This document shows positions 35,145-43,318 of a stretch of DNA of 60,724 nt, in pieces. This stretch comes from Candidatus Brachybacterium merdavium (GTDB lineage: Bacteria; Actinomycetota; Actinomycetes; Actinomycetales; Dermabacteraceae), in contig DWZH01000020.1 of the NCBI GenBank assembly GCA_019118275.1, positions 1 through 60,724 of the forward strand, in the 5' to 3' direction. Position numbers and translations under genes: made by a program. Under the pieces are notes generated by a model. It was not told where the DNA came from, did not search any database, and saw only the letters and a program-made list of their open reading frames with translations. How positions within the stretch are numbered: the first letter of the stretch is position 1; each line of letters begins with the position of its first letter.

Positions 35145-35558
35145 TCACCGCTTCTGGCGCAGCCACTGCCTCATCGCCTTCTCCCGGCGCCGGTTCTCCT
35201 CGCGCAGCGGGCGCGCCCACCGCGGATAGACGAGATCGGGCAGGGGGAGGAACACCACCAGGGTCCAGAGCATGACCAGCAGCAGGAGCGCGCCGAGTGG
35301 GAACGTGACCAGCATCAGGTACCGCCCGATCACCGGCAGGACGCCCAGGGCGAAGCACAGGCAGATCAGTCCGAACAGCGGCCCGCCGAGGACGGTCATG
35401 CGCTCGTTGAACGGCTCGTTGCCGAACTCGTTGCCCATCCAGCGCCGAGCGCCGGGGGACCCGCCGTGCCGGGCCCAGGCACCATAGGCCAGGAAGGCGA
35501 GGCCGATCACGGCCGCCCCGGCGGACAGCAGCAGACGTACGGTGACCTGATCGTCCAT
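35145..35558 (-). CDS. Small integral membrane protein, unknown
   Basis: 137 residues with four hydrophobic segments (about 7-27, 55-75, 78-97, 98-110) and a strongly basic C-terminal tail (REENRRREKAMRQWLRQKR). I do not recognise a family. The region between the first two helices has an unusual Asn/Glu/Phe-rich loop (WMGNEFGNEPFNERM). It converges on the HAD gene and is divergent from the WXG-type cassette. Confidence 0.65.
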   Translation of the reverse strand: MDDQVTVRLLLSAGAAVIGLAFLAYGAWARHGGSPGARRWMGNEFGNEPFNERMTVLGGPLFGLICLCFALGVLPVIGRYLMLVTFPLGALLLLVMLWTLVVFLPLPDLVYPRWARPLREENRRREKAMRQWLRQKR

Positions 35559-35595
35559 GCGCGCAGTCTCTCATCCCGGGGACATGCCCCAGGAG

Positions 35596-35619
35596 GCCAT
35601 GGGGAGTAGTCCCCATGGC
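35596..35619. promoter_or_regulatory. Perfect 10-bp-arm palindrome upstream of the WXG-type cassette
   Basis: GCCATGGGGA-GTAG-TCCCCATGGC, about 57 bp before the GTG at 35676. A second short palindrome, GACAG-ATG-CTGTC, follows at 35635-35647. Operator-like. Confidence 0.45.
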
Positions 35620-35675
35620 TGTCCCGGCGGAGATGACAGATGCTGTCCTGGTCGAGACCGCACGAGGGGAGAGCC

Positions 35676-36497
35676 GTGAGCTTCTACGGAATGGACACCG
35701 AGCAGGGCGAGTCCTTCGCCCAGCTCCTCGCGGAGCGCCGTGGCACGATCGAAGAGCGTGCCGCCCAGCTGGACGGCGTGATCCAGGGGATCGACTCCTT
35801 CTGGAGGGGCGCCGACGCGCAGAACTTCCGCAGCGAGTGGAGCAGCATCCACGGCAGCGTGATCTCCCAGGCGGTCGAGCGGCTCTGGGGCATGGCCCGC
35901 GAGCTGTCCGACCACGCCCAGGAGCAGGACGTCTGCTCCGCCGAGGGGGTGGGGAAGGTCGGCGAGATGCTGGGGGACATCTTCCCCTTCGGGGGACCGC
36001 TCAAGAATCCCCTCGCGGGATTCGGGGATCTGGCCAGCTATACCCCTTTCGGTGTCCCCGGTGCCGCGGCCAAGGAGATGTTCAAGCATGCGGGGGAGGT
36101 CTTCGCGCACGGAGGCGAGGGCGCCATCGTCCCGTGGCTGCGCAACGCCTACGAGCTGAAGTCCGCGAGCAAGGTTCTGGGACCGATCGGCTACGGCGTG
36201 ACCGGCGGGTTCGAATTCGCTGATCGCTGGGCCGAGGATGCCGGGGACCCCAGCCTCAGCACCGGGGAGCGGTTCACCCGGGCGGGTGTCGATGCCGGGG
36301 CGAACGTCGCGGGCGGCGCCGCCGGGGCGTGGCTAGGTGCGAAGGGAGGTGCCGCGGCCGGCGCGGCGATCGGTTCGATCTTCCCTGGCGCGGGCACCGC
36401 GGTCGGGGGCGTGATCGGAGGCGTCGTCGGCGCCGTCGGGGGCGGCATCGCAGGCAGCGGTATCGCCAATACGGCCATAGACTGGATCCTGGGCTGA
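35676..36497 (+). CDS. WXG100-like protein with C-terminal glycine-zipper domain (putative type VII substrate)
   Basis: 273 residues. Residues 8-85 look like a helical hairpin of the WXG100/ESAT-6 type: a long charged helix (SFAQLLAERRGTIEERAAQLDGVIQGI), the turn SFWRGADAQ with Trp43-Arg-Gly45 in the WxG position, and a second helix. A middle region follows (about 100-200). Residues 205-264 are a glycine-zipper, Gly/Ala-rich and uncharged (AAGAAIGSIFPGAG, GGVIGGVVGAVGGG), able to insert into membranes. The GTG start has a GGGGAG site. It is followed by LpqN/DcrB-like and EspG-like genes. No ESX core gene is in the window. Effector or toxin role is inferred. Confidence 0.6.
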   Translation: MSFYGMDTEQGESFAQLLAERRGTIEERAAQLDGVIQGIDSFWRGADAQNFRSEWSSIHGSVISQAVERLWGMARELSDHAQEQDVCSAEGVGKVGEMLGDIFPFGGPLKNPLAGFGDLASYTPFGVPGAAAKEMFKHAGEVFAHGGEGAIVPWLRNAYELKSASKVLGPIGYGVTGGFEFADRWAEDAGDPSLSTGERFTRAGVDAGANVAGGAAGAWLGAKGGAAAGAAIGSIFPGAGTAVGGVIGGVVGAVGGGIAGSGIANTAIDWILG

Positions 36498-36546
36498 CCG
36501 GCCCATCCGCCACCAGCGCAGGACCGACCCAGGGGGAACCGACCGC

Positions 36547-37047
36547 ATGACGTCCGAACTCACGGCCCACGAGGTGGTGCTCCCGGGGCTCGAGGAGCTC
36601 AGGGTGGAGGTGGGCGCTCCCGCCGACTGGGAGATCAGCGTCGTGGAGGACCCGCCCTTCTTCCTCGCTCAGATGCCCCAGGCGCTCGCCGGACCCTTCG
36701 CCGACAACCTGATCGTCAACATCGAGCGGCTCGGGGACGACGCCCCCGCCGACCTCGAGGAGCTGCAGGGGCTCATCTACGCCCAGGCCTTCGCCTCGGT
36801 GCCGGACTTCTACGCCGTCGACGACCGGCCCCACGAGGTCGATGGCCGTCCCGGTTGGTTCCGTGCCTCCCTGCAGACGGCACCCCCCGGCATCACCGCG
36901 GTGAACCGCCAGGTGTTCACCCTCCGCGGGGACCTCCTGGTGACCCTGTCGCTGACCACGATGGCTTTCCGCGACCCCGAGGCCTCGGAGCTGTTCGATG
37001 CCCTCATGGACTCCTGTCGGATCCTCAGCACGACGGAGGAGGACTGA
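36547..37047 (+). CDS. LpqN/DcrB-like (DUF1795-type fold) cytoplasmic protein
   Basis: 166 residues with no signal peptide. The pattern fits the DcrB/LpqN/Mog1-like fold: LRVEVGAPADWEISVVEDPPFFLAQMP, NLIVNIERL, a helix, then RPGWFRASLQTA, TAVNRQVFTLRGDLLVTLSLTT and a terminal helix ASELFDALMDSCRIL. Such small proteins often accompany WXG100 substrates in actinobacteria as accessory or immunity factors; that link is inferred from position. AGGGGGA precedes the ATG, and its stop overlaps the next start (TGATG), so it is translationally coupled to the EspG-like gene. Confidence 0.55.
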   Translation: MTSELTAHEVVLPGLEELRVEVGAPADWEISVVEDPPFFLAQMPQALAGPFADNLIVNIERLGDDAPADLEELQGLIYAQAFASVPDFYAVDDRPHEVDGRPGWFRASLQTAPPGITAVNRQVFTLRGDLLVTLSLTTMAFRDPEASELFDALMDSCRILSTTEED

Positions 37048-37790
37048 TGTCGATCACCCAGCTGGACCCCGGTCTGTTCCGGGGCACGGCCCGCCGGATC
37101 AGCGCACTGCGCCAGAGGCTGGCACGCACACCGGACCCCGCCGGTCTGGCCGCGGTGCTGCGAGAAACTTCGATCACGGGCGAGACGTCCCCGGACGATC
37201 AGATCCTGGAGAACATCCGGGCCGCGCTGGTCACCCCCGTCTTCAGCGTCGAGGTGTCCAACGCCGGTCCCGGCGGTCTCCACCGCCATTCCATCACCGC
37301 CGGCGCGAACGCGGTCTGCGTCCGGATGAGCACGGCGGGCGAGGACTTCGCCGACCTGGCCGGCTCGCCCTTCCCGCTGCTGCCCGGAGAGCTGACCCGC
37401 CTGGTGCAGTTCCTGCCCGGTCAGCCCCCGCCGCCCGCGGCCACCGAGATCGAGCTTTCGGCAGACCTGATCGCGGACCTGGCCGATGAGGACCAGTCGA
37501 CGAGAGTTGCCGCCTGGGCCCGGATCCGGCCCCGGCTGGCCGAGGCCGTCGAGCTCGATCCGCAGGACGAGAGCTGGCAGCTCGTCGAGTCCCGCACCGA
37601 CTGGACGGGCACCGATGGCCGCCCGGTCGACACCCTCGGCATCTACCTGCGGGCCGGGCAGCACCACCTGCTGCCCGTGCAGGACTCGGCCGAGACCGTG
37701 CGACTGGTGCCGGTGCCCTCGATCCAGGCCTGGGAGCAGCTGGTCCATGTCCTGCCGGGCAAGGACGAGGTCCAGCGACCGAGCTCCTGA
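37047..37790 (+). CDS. EspG-like (ESX secretion-associated) protein, tentative
   Basis: 247 residues, soluble, no signal peptide. The order of elements is an N-terminal helical part (FRGTARRISALRQRLA), a beta stretch with TPVFSVEVSNAGPGG and HSITAGANAVCVRM, then LLPGELTRLVQFLPGQPPPP. A second half ends LVPVPSIQAWEQLVHVLP. This resembles the two-lobed EspG chaperone family that loads PE/PPE-type substrates onto the ESX machine, but similarity is weak and the call rests partly on the preceding WXG-like gene. It starts at an ATG overlapping the previous stop behind GGAGGA. Confidence 0.45.
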   Translation: MSITQLDPGLFRGTARRISALRQRLARTPDPAGLAAVLRETSITGETSPDDQILENIRAALVTPVFSVEVSNAGPGGLHRHSITAGANAVCVRMSTAGEDFADLAGSPFPLLPGELTRLVQFLPGQPPPPAATEIELSADLIADLADEDQSTRVAAWARIRPRLAEAVELDPQDESWQLVESRTDWTGTDGRPVDTLGIYLRAGQHHLLPVQDSAETVRLVPVPSIQAWEQLVHVLPGKDEVQRPSS

Positions 37791-38741
37791 TCAGCCGCCG
37801 CCGGTAGCGGTGACCTCGAGGACCACCTTGCCCAGATGACCGCCCTCGCGCAGGATCGCGTGGGCCTCGGCCGCCCGTTCGAGCGGCAGCCGGGCATGGA
37901 CCGGGATGTGCAGGCTGCCGCTGGTGAGCAGCGGCCACACCAGCTCGCGAGTGCGCTCGAGGATCTCGGCCTTCTCGGCGGTCGGGCGGGAACGCAGGGT
38001 GGTGCCGATGACCCGGGCGCGCTTGCCCATCAGCATGCCCACCGGCAGCTCCCCGTCGGCGCCTCCCAGGGTGCCGATGATGACCAGCCGGCCGTGCTGG
38101 CGCAGCATGGCGACGTTGTCGGCCAGCATCGAGCCGCCGACGATGTCCAGGATCAGATCGGCCCCGCCCGCCTCGAGCACGGCCTCGCGCAGCTCGACCG
38201 TGCGGCGGTTCCAGGCGAGGTCGGCCCCCAGCTCGCGCACCTGGGCCACCCCCTCCTCGGAGCCGACGCTGGTCAGCACCCGCGCTCCGAGCTCGCGGGC
38301 CAGCTGGATGGCGGTGGTGCCGATCCCGCCGGTGCCGCCGTGGATCAGCACCGTCTGCCCCTCGCCCAGGCCGCCCTCCATCACGAGATTGGAGACCACG
38401 GTCGCGCAGACCTCGATCACGCCCGCGGCGTCGACCAGGTCCAGGCCGTGCGGAACGGGCAGCAGCTGCTCCTCGGCCACGGCCACCACCTCGGCGTAGC
38501 CACCGCCGGCCAGCAGGGCCACGACCGGCTCGCCGGTGTCGCGGCGGTGGCCGCAGACCTCGAGCCCGGGCAGCTCGGAGGCGCCGGGCGGCGGCGGGTA
38601 CTTCCCGGCCGCCTGGGCGAGATCGGCCCGGTTGACCCCGGCGGCGACCACGTCGACGAGCACTTCTCCGGGGGCGGCGACGGGCTCGGGGATCCCGGCC
38701 GGCTCGAGACGGTGATCGGCGGTGATGGTGATGGCGCGCAT
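37791..38741 (-). CDS. NAD(P)H:quinone oxidoreductase, PIG3/QOR-type MDR
   Basis: 316 residues of the zinc-free medium-chain dehydrogenase family. GroES-like N-terminal domain begins MRAITITADHRLEPAGIPEP and includes the quinone-reductase run GVNRADLAQAAGKYPPPPGASELPGLEVCG. Rossmann motif: HGGTGGIGTTAIQLARELGARV. It closely fits the TP53I3-like group reducing quinones with NADPH. The ATG at 38741 is chosen; a GTG 6 bp upstream overlaps the stop of the preceding gene. The two MDR genes form an operon. Confidence 0.9.
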   Translation of the reverse strand: MRAITITADHRLEPAGIPEPVAAPGEVLVDVVAAGVNRADLAQAAGKYPPPPGASELPGLEVCGHRRDTGEPVVALLAGGGYAEVVAVAEEQLLPVPHGLDLVDAAGVIEVCATVVSNLVMEGGLGEGQTVLIHGGTGGIGTTAIQLARELGARVLTSVGSEEGVAQVRELGADLAWNRRTVELREAVLEAGGADLILDIVGGSMLADNVAMLRQHGRLVIIGTLGGADGELPVGMLMGKRARVIGTTLRSRPTAEKAEILERTRELVWPLLTSGSLHIPVHARLPLERAAEAHAILREGGHLGKVVLEVTATGGG

Positions 38742-38743
38742 GG

Positions 38744-39721
38744 TCACAGGCTCACATCCACCACGGTGCGTCCGCGGACGCCGCCGGACAGGATCCGTTC
38801 GGCGTAGGGGATCACCTCGGACAGGCCGATCGAGGTGGTGATCGAGTCCAGCAGCTCGGTGTCCAGCTCCCGGGCCAGGGCCTCCCAGGCACGTTCGCGC
38901 AGCGGCAGCGGCGCCTCGACCGAGTTCACGCCGGCCAGGGTGATGCCACGCAGGATGAACGGGAGCACCGTCGTGGACAGGTCGGGACCCTGCACCAGGC
39001 CATAGGCGGCCACCGTGCCTCCCCAGGCGGTCTGGGCCAGGATGTTGGCCAGCGTGGTGCTGCCCACCCCGTCGACGGCGGCGGCGAAGCGCTGGGACTG
39101 CAGCGGCCTGCCGGGCTCCTCGGACAGCTCCCGGCGGTCGATCACCTCGGCCGCGCCCAGCTCGCGCAGGTACTCGCCGTTCTCCTCGCCCCGGCCGGTG
39201 GAGGCGATCACCCGGTGCCCGCGCCCCGCCAGCAGGGCGATCGCGATGGACCCGGCGCCGCCCGAGGCCCCGGTGACCAGCACGTCCCCGGCCTCGGGTG
39301 TGATGCCCGTGTCCTCCAGGCGCAGCACGGCCAGCATCGCGGTGAACCCGGCGGTGCCGATCGCGGCGGCATGCTCGGGGGAGAGGTCCGCGGGAAGCCG
39401 CACCAGGGCGTCGGCCCGCACCCGGGCGCGGGTGGCGAAGCCGCCGTGATGGGACTCGCCGATGCCATCGCCGTTGAGCACCACCAGGTCACCCGCCGAG
39501 AACCGTTCGTCCTGCGAACCGGTCACCCGGCCCACCAGGTCGATGCCCGGGATCAGCGGATGGGCGCGGGCGATGCCCTTGCCCGCGAGCGCCATGCCGT
39601 CCTTGTAGTTGTAGCTGGACAGCAGCACATCCAGCTCGACGTCCCCGCTGAGCAGGGATTCGTCGGCGTCGTCCACCAGGCGCGGTGCGGCGCCCTCGGA
39701 GTCGATAAGTACGGCGCGCAT
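38744..39721 (-). CDS. YhdH/AcuI-family quinone or acrylyl-CoA reductase
   Basis: 325 residues, zinc-free MDR of the YhdH/YhfP type. Diagnostic segments: VELDVLLSSYNYKDGMALAGKGIARAHPLIPGIDLVGRV, GFTAMLAVLRLEDTG and VTGASGGAGSIAIALLAGRGHRVIASTG, the NADPH site. AcuI members reduce acrylyl-CoA; other members reduce quinones. A GAGGAG site precedes the ATG. The frame stays open a further 160 codons upstream but only as antisense to the GntR region. It overlaps the following MDR gene. Confidence 0.9.
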   Translation of the reverse strand: MRAVLIDSEGAAPRLVDDADESLLSGDVELDVLLSSYNYKDGMALAGKGIARAHPLIPGIDLVGRVTGSQDERFSAGDLVVLNGDGIGESHHGGFATRARVRADALVRLPADLSPEHAAAIGTAGFTAMLAVLRLEDTGITPEAGDVLVTGASGGAGSIAIALLAGRGHRVIASTGRGEENGEYLRELGAAEVIDRRELSEEPGRPLQSQRFAAAVDGVGSTTLANILAQTAWGGTVAAYGLVQGPDLSTTVLPFILRGITLAGVNSVEAPLPLRERAWEALARELDTELLDSITTSIGLSEVIPYAERILSGGVRGRTVVDVSL

Positions 39722-39833
39722 GAGGCGCTCCTCTCCCTCGAGTGCAGATAGCGCCAGCCTATGCGCCGCGCTCACGGCAGAGCGATCCCCATCGCCGCCG
39801 CGCGGCGGTCCCGGGACGATCTCCGCGGGACTC

Positions 39834-39879
39834 TTGACGGTTGGTTGGTTACGTGGTTCATTAGTGGAGTAATGAACCA
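39834..39879 (+). promoter_or_regulatory. Promoter and GntR operator of the ABC operon
   Basis: TTGACG (39834-39839) is a consensus -35; 17 bp later TTCATT (39857-39862) is a fair -10. The -10 lies inside a perfect inverted repeat: TGGTTCATT (39854-39862), 8-bp centre, AATGAACCA (39871-39879). A regulator bound here would block RNA polymerase, fitting autorepression by the GntR protein encoded next. Confidence 0.7.
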
Positions 39880-39919
39880 ATGAGCCGTGGTCACGGCAGC
39901 CGACATCGGGGAGGTCTGC

Positions 39920-40279
39920 GTGCTCGATGACACGAAGCCGCTCTTCATCGCCGTGGCGGAGCAGATCGAGGACGGGATCCTCGACGGCACCTATCCGGAG
40001 GACTCCCCGGTGCCCTCCACGAACGAGCTGGCCGGCTTCCTGCGCATCAATCCGGCCACCGCAGGCAAGGGGCTCAATCGCCTCGCCGACACCGGTGTGC
40101 TGGTCAAGCGCCGGGGTGTGGGGATGTTCGTGGCCGTGGGAGCCACCGAGCTGCTGCGGCAGCGCCGGCGCGAGGCCTTCGCCCGCGCCTACATCGCCCC
40201 GCTGCTGCGAGAGGCCGAGCACCTGGGGATCGACCCCCGAGAACTCTCCGAGATGATCACGAAGGAGGCGTCCCGATGA
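39920..40279 (+). CDS. GntR-family regulator, YtrA type
   Basis: 119 residues. Winged helix: DDTKPLFIAVAEQIEDGILDGTYPEDSPVPSTNELAGFLRINPATAGKGLNRLADTGVLVKRRGVGMFV, followed by a short helical tail typical of YtrA regulators that control ABC exporters. A GTG at 39887 is possible, but the GTG at 39920 has GGGGAGG five bases upstream and matches family N-termini. Its stop overlaps the ABC ATPase start (ATGA). Likely represses its own operon through the palindrome at 39854-39879. Confidence 0.9.
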   Translation: MLDDTKPLFIAVAEQIEDGILDGTYPEDSPVPSTNELAGFLRINPATAGKGLNRLADTGVLVKRRGVGMFVAVGATELLRQRRREAFARAYIAPLLREAEHLGIDPRELSEMITKEASR

Positions 40280-41151
40280 GCGCCATCGAGACCCGCAATC
40301 TCAGCAAGCACTACCGCGACGTCGCCGCCATCGACGACGTCTCCCTCTCCTTCGCCGAGGGGCGCGTGCACGGCCTGCTGGGCCGCAACGGCGCCGGGAA
40401 GACCACGATGATGAAGCTGCTGACCGGGCAGATCTTCGCCAGCTCCGGCACCATGCGCGTGCTGGGCGAGAGCCCGGTGGAGAACCCGCAGGTGCTCTCC
40501 CGGACCTGCTTCATCCAGGAGAGCCAGAAGTACCCCGACGGGTTCCGGCCCCTGGACGTGCTGCGCATCGCCGAAGGCCTGTACCCCTTCTGGGACGAGG
40601 CGCTGGCCCGAGACCTCGTGGCCGACTTCCGGCTGCCGCAGAAACGGGCCATCAAGAAGCTCTCACGCGGCCAGCTCTCGGCCGTCGGCATCATCGTCGG
40701 CCTGGCCTCGCGTGCTCCGCTGACCTTCTTCGACGAGCCCTACCTCGGTCTGGATGCGGTCGCACGGCGGCTGTTCTTCGATCGGCTGCTGGCCGATTTC
40801 GCCGAGCACCCCCGTACCGTGGTCCTGTCCACCCACCACATCGACGAGGTCTCCAACCTGCTCGAGCACGTGGTGCTGCTGGACGAGGGCCGAGTGGCGA
40901 TCGCCGACGAGGCAGATGCGCTGCAGAGCGCCGCGATCGAGGTCTCCGGCCGGCTCCAGGAGGTCCAGGGCTTCATCGCCGGGGCGGACGTGCTCCACCT
41001 CCAGGAGATCGGCTCGCTGGCCACGGCCACGGTGCATGCCGAGCCGGGCAGCGCCGAGCGGGCACGGGCAGCCGGCCTGCAGGTCGCCCCCGTCTCCCTG
41101 CAGAACTACATCGTCCACCGCACCACCGCTGCCGCTTCCGCGGCGCTCTGA
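40276..41151 (+). CDS. ABC transporter ATP-binding protein
   Basis: 291 residues. Walker A GLLGRNGAGKTTMMKLL, Q-loop around RTCFIQESQKYPDGF, signature LSRGQLSAVGI (a variant of LSGGQ), Walker B PLTFFDEPYLGLD and the H-loop VVLSTHHIDEV are all intact. A C-terminal 80-residue extension follows. The YPDGFRPLDVLRIAEGLYPFWDE segment is typical of YtrB/BcrA-like exporters paired with GntR regulators. Substrate unknown; envelope stress or cationic antimicrobial export is the usual suggestion. Middle gene of a three-gene operon. Confidence 0.93.
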   Translation: MSAIETRNLSKHYRDVAAIDDVSLSFAEGRVHGLLGRNGAGKTTMMKLLTGQIFASSGTMRVLGESPVENPQVLSRTCFIQESQKYPDGFRPLDVLRIAEGLYPFWDEALARDLVADFRLPQKRAIKKLSRGQLSAVGIIVGLASRAPLTFFDEPYLGLDAVARRLFFDRLLADFAEHPRTVVLSTHHIDEVSNLLEHVVLLDEGRVAIADEADALQSAAIEVSGRLQEVQGFIAGADVLHLQEIGSLATATVHAEPGSAERARAAGLQVAPVSLQNYIVHRTTAAASAAL

Positions 41152-41164
41152 GAGGAGACCCGAG

Positions 41165-41881
41165 ATGCGCTCTCGCAATGTCATCGAGATGCACCTGGTC
41201 AACCGGATGCAAGCCTTCGGCTGGCCCCTGGTCGGCCTCGCTATCGCCCTGGCCGTCGTCCTCGGGGTCGGCGCGCTGATCGGTTCGCAGGCGCCCGAGG
41301 CCCGGGCGGAGATGTACGACGGCATGCAGTGGAACGGCGCGATCTTCGCGCTGCTCGGGGCACTGCTCGGCTACGGCTTCACCTCGATGGCGCAGTTCTT
41401 CCCGCTCGCGCTCGGCCTGGGCCTGACCCGCCGTGAGTTCGCCGCGGGGCTGAGCCTGGTGTTCGTGGGCAATGCCGCGGCCTATTCAGTGCTGATCACG
41501 ATCGGTAAGACCATCGAATCGGCCACCGACGGCTTCGGGCTGTGGATCCGTTTCTTCGACGTGTTCTACACCAGCACCGGTGCCCCCTGGCAGACCCTGG
41601 TGCAAACGTTCCTGCTGATCCTGGGAGCGCTGTTCCTGGGCGCCGCGATCACCGCGGCCTTCCTGCGCTTCGGCCAGCTCTTCCTCTGGGTCGCGGGCAC
41701 CGTCCTGGCGCTGATCGGCCTAGTGGTCCTGGCGGGGGTGCTCCTGTTCGACGGCTTCGGCCGGCTCCTGCTGGACTTCTTCACGATGGGCTGGGGGCCG
41801 TGGATGGTCGTGATCGCGGCGATCGGGCTGGCCTCGGCCGGGGCCTGGCTGCTGCTGGTCCGGCGCACCCAGGTCAGCTGA
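41165..41881 (+). CDS. ABC transporter permease
   Basis: 238 residues with six predicted membrane helices and a short cytoplasmic start MRSRNVIEMHLVNRMQAFGWP. It pairs with the preceding ATPase. The loop between helices 1 and 2 (SQAPEARAEMYDGMQW) is probably outside. GAGGAG seven bases before the ATG is a good ribosome site. No duplicated or FtsX-like domain is present, so the transporter is probably a homodimeric membrane part. Its stop codon lies within a bidirectional terminator. Confidence 0.85.
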   Translation: MRSRNVIEMHLVNRMQAFGWPLVGLAIALAVVLGVGALIGSQAPEARAEMYDGMQWNGAIFALLGALLGYGFTSMAQFFPLALGLGLTRREFAAGLSLVFVGNAAAYSVLITIGKTIESATDGFGLWIRFFDVFYTSTGAPWQTLVQTFLLILGALFLGAAITAAFLRFGQLFLWVAGTVLALIGLVVLAGVLLFDGFGRLLLDFFTMGWGPWMVVIAAIGLASAGAWLLLVRRTQVS

Positions 41882-41903
41882 GCGCGCCGGCCGGGCGCGC
41901 TCA
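41879..41903. terminator. Bidirectional terminator overlapping two stop codons
   Basis: TGAGCGCGCC and GGCGCGCTCA are perfect 10-bp arms around a 5-nt loop. The first arm begins with the permease stop TGA and the second ends with the acetyltransferase stop (TCA, read on the minus strand). Confidence 0.75.
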
Positions 41904-42476
41904 GCCCTCCTCGGTCACCGGGCGCACCACCCGGGCGGGGGAGCCCATCACCAGCATCCCCGCCGGTACGTCGCGGGTGACCAGAGAGGTCGCGGCCACC
42001 ACGGCGTCCTCACCGATGGTCACACCGGGAAGGATGGTGACGTTCGCGCCGATCCACACGTTGCGGCCGATGGTGACCGGAGCCGGGACCAGGTCGGCGC
42101 GGCGGGAGGGGTCCACCGGGTGGTTCAGCGTCGCGACCACCAGGTTGTGGCCGATCAGCGCATCGTCCCCGATGCTCACGCCGCCCTGGTCCTGGAAGCG
42201 GCAGCCGGAGTTGACGAACACGTTCTTCCCGATCCGCAGGTTCTTCCCGAAATCGGAGTGCAGGGGCGGGAACAGCGTCACCGAGGCGTCGACCTCCGTG
42301 CCGGTGAGCTCGGAGAGCAGCTCTCGGATGCGGGCAGGCTCGTGGTAGCCGGTGTTCAGCTCGCCGGTCACGCGCAGAGCCTCCTGGCTGGTGCGGTGCA
42401 TCACCTCGTGCAGGGGCGAGTTGCCCTCGATCCGCTCCCCGGCATCCAGCGCCTCCAGCAGGTCCTCGAGCTCCAT
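41901..42476 (-). CDS. Sugar O-acetyltransferase, LacA/Maa/NodL type
   Basis: 191 residues. An N-terminal helical segment (about 15-60, ELLSELTG) is followed by left-handed parallel beta-helix repeats: IRIGKNVFVNSGCRFQDQGGVSIGDDALIGHNLVVATLNH, VTIGRNVWIGANVTILPGVTIGEDAVVAATSLVTRDVPAGMLVMGSPARVVR. The catalytic histidine is in the ATLNHP loop. Members acetylate galactosides, maltose or other sugars with acetyl-CoA. AAGGA precedes the ATG. The Crp/Fnr gene lies 35 bp upstream on the same strand, so it may be co-transcribed. Confidence 0.92.
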   Translation of the reverse strand: MELEDLLEALDAGERIEGNSPLHEVMHRTSQEALRVTGELNTGYHEPARIRELLSELTGTEVDASVTLFPPLHSDFGKNLRIGKNVFVNSGCRFQDQGGVSIGDDALIGHNLVVATLNHPVDPSRRADLVPAPVTIGRNVWIGANVTILPGVTIGEDAVVAATSLVTRDVPAGMLVMGSPARVVRPVTEEG

Positions 42477-42511
42477 GGTGTCCTTCCGTCGTCGTGGTCG
42501 GGGGGTCGTGG

Positions 42512-43318
42512 TCAGAGGGTTGTGGCCGGGCCCTCGCCGGCGGCCTCGTGCGCGAGTCGTGCGCGGTCCAGCACCGCGGTCCAGCGCCTGCCCGAGTCGA
42601 TGATCCCGTCCTTCTTCCAGCGGCTCATCACGCGGGAGACGGACTCCGGGGTGGAGCGGGCCAGCCCCGCCAGGTCGGCGCGCGAGAGCGGGACCTCGAG
42701 CATGATGCCCTCGCTCCCGCGGTCCTGCCCGAGCTTGTCGGCCAGTCGGAGCAGCACGGTCGCCACCCGCTGCGGGACGGTCTCGGTGCCCTGACCGCCG
42801 ATATCGGACTGGGTGCGCGCCAGGCGGGCGGCGACATCGTCGAGGACCCGCAGCGCGACCTGTGGCTGAAAGGCCAGGACCTCCCGGAAGTCCCGCTGGC
42901 CGATCCGCAGCACGCAGCTGCCGACCAGGGCGGAGGCGGACTGCAGATGGTGAGGCTCGCCCAGGGAGCTCATCGCCCCGAACAGCTCGCCGGGGACCAG
43001 CAGATCGGTGACGGTCTCGGTGCCGCCCGCCGTGGTCCGCGACAGCTTCACGCGGCCCTCGGCGACCACGTAGAGGTACTCGGCGCGTTCGCCGGCCCGG
43101 TAGATCGGATCGCCCGCTGCGTACGAGCGGGTGTGCATGCGATCGTCGATCCGGCCCAGCTCTTCCTCGCTGAGCCCCTCGAAGTACGGGGCGCGGGCCA
43201 GCACGTGCATCCGCACCGGGCGGGGACAGCGGTGCGGCAGGGTGATCTCCCGCAGGGGGATGGTGCGGCGCGCGCCGGCCGACGGGGACCGGTCCAGACC
43301 GATGTCCTGCGATGCCAT
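42512..43318 (-). CDS. Crp/Fnr-family transcriptional regulator
   Basis: 268 residues. Cyclic-nucleotide-binding-fold domain (about 35-155: YFEGLSEEELGRIDDRMHTRSYAAGDPIYRAGERAEYLYVVAEGRVKL, PGELFGAMSSLG) and a C-terminal winged helix (LSRADLAGLARSTPESVSRVMSRWKKDGII). Two cysteines lie outside the wing, Cys31 and one in VGSCVLRIG; the four-Cys Fe-S pattern of Fnr is absent, and the phosphate-binding Arg-Ser/Thr of Crp is not obvious, so the ligand is unknown. A 37-residue leader precedes the domain. GGAGGG lies upstream of the ATG. Confidence 0.9.
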   Translation of the reverse strand: MASQDIGLDRSPSAGARRTIPLREITLPHRCPRPVRMHVLARAPYFEGLSEEELGRIDDRMHTRSYAAGDPIYRAGERAEYLYVVAEGRVKLSRTTAGGTETVTDLLVPGELFGAMSSLGEPHHLQSASALVGSCVLRIGQRDFREVLAFQPQVALRVLDDVAARLARTQSDIGGQGTETVPQRVATVLLRLADKLGQDRGSEGIMLEVPLSRADLAGLARSTPESVSRVMSRWKKDGIIDSGRRWTAVLDRARLAHEAAGEGPATTL

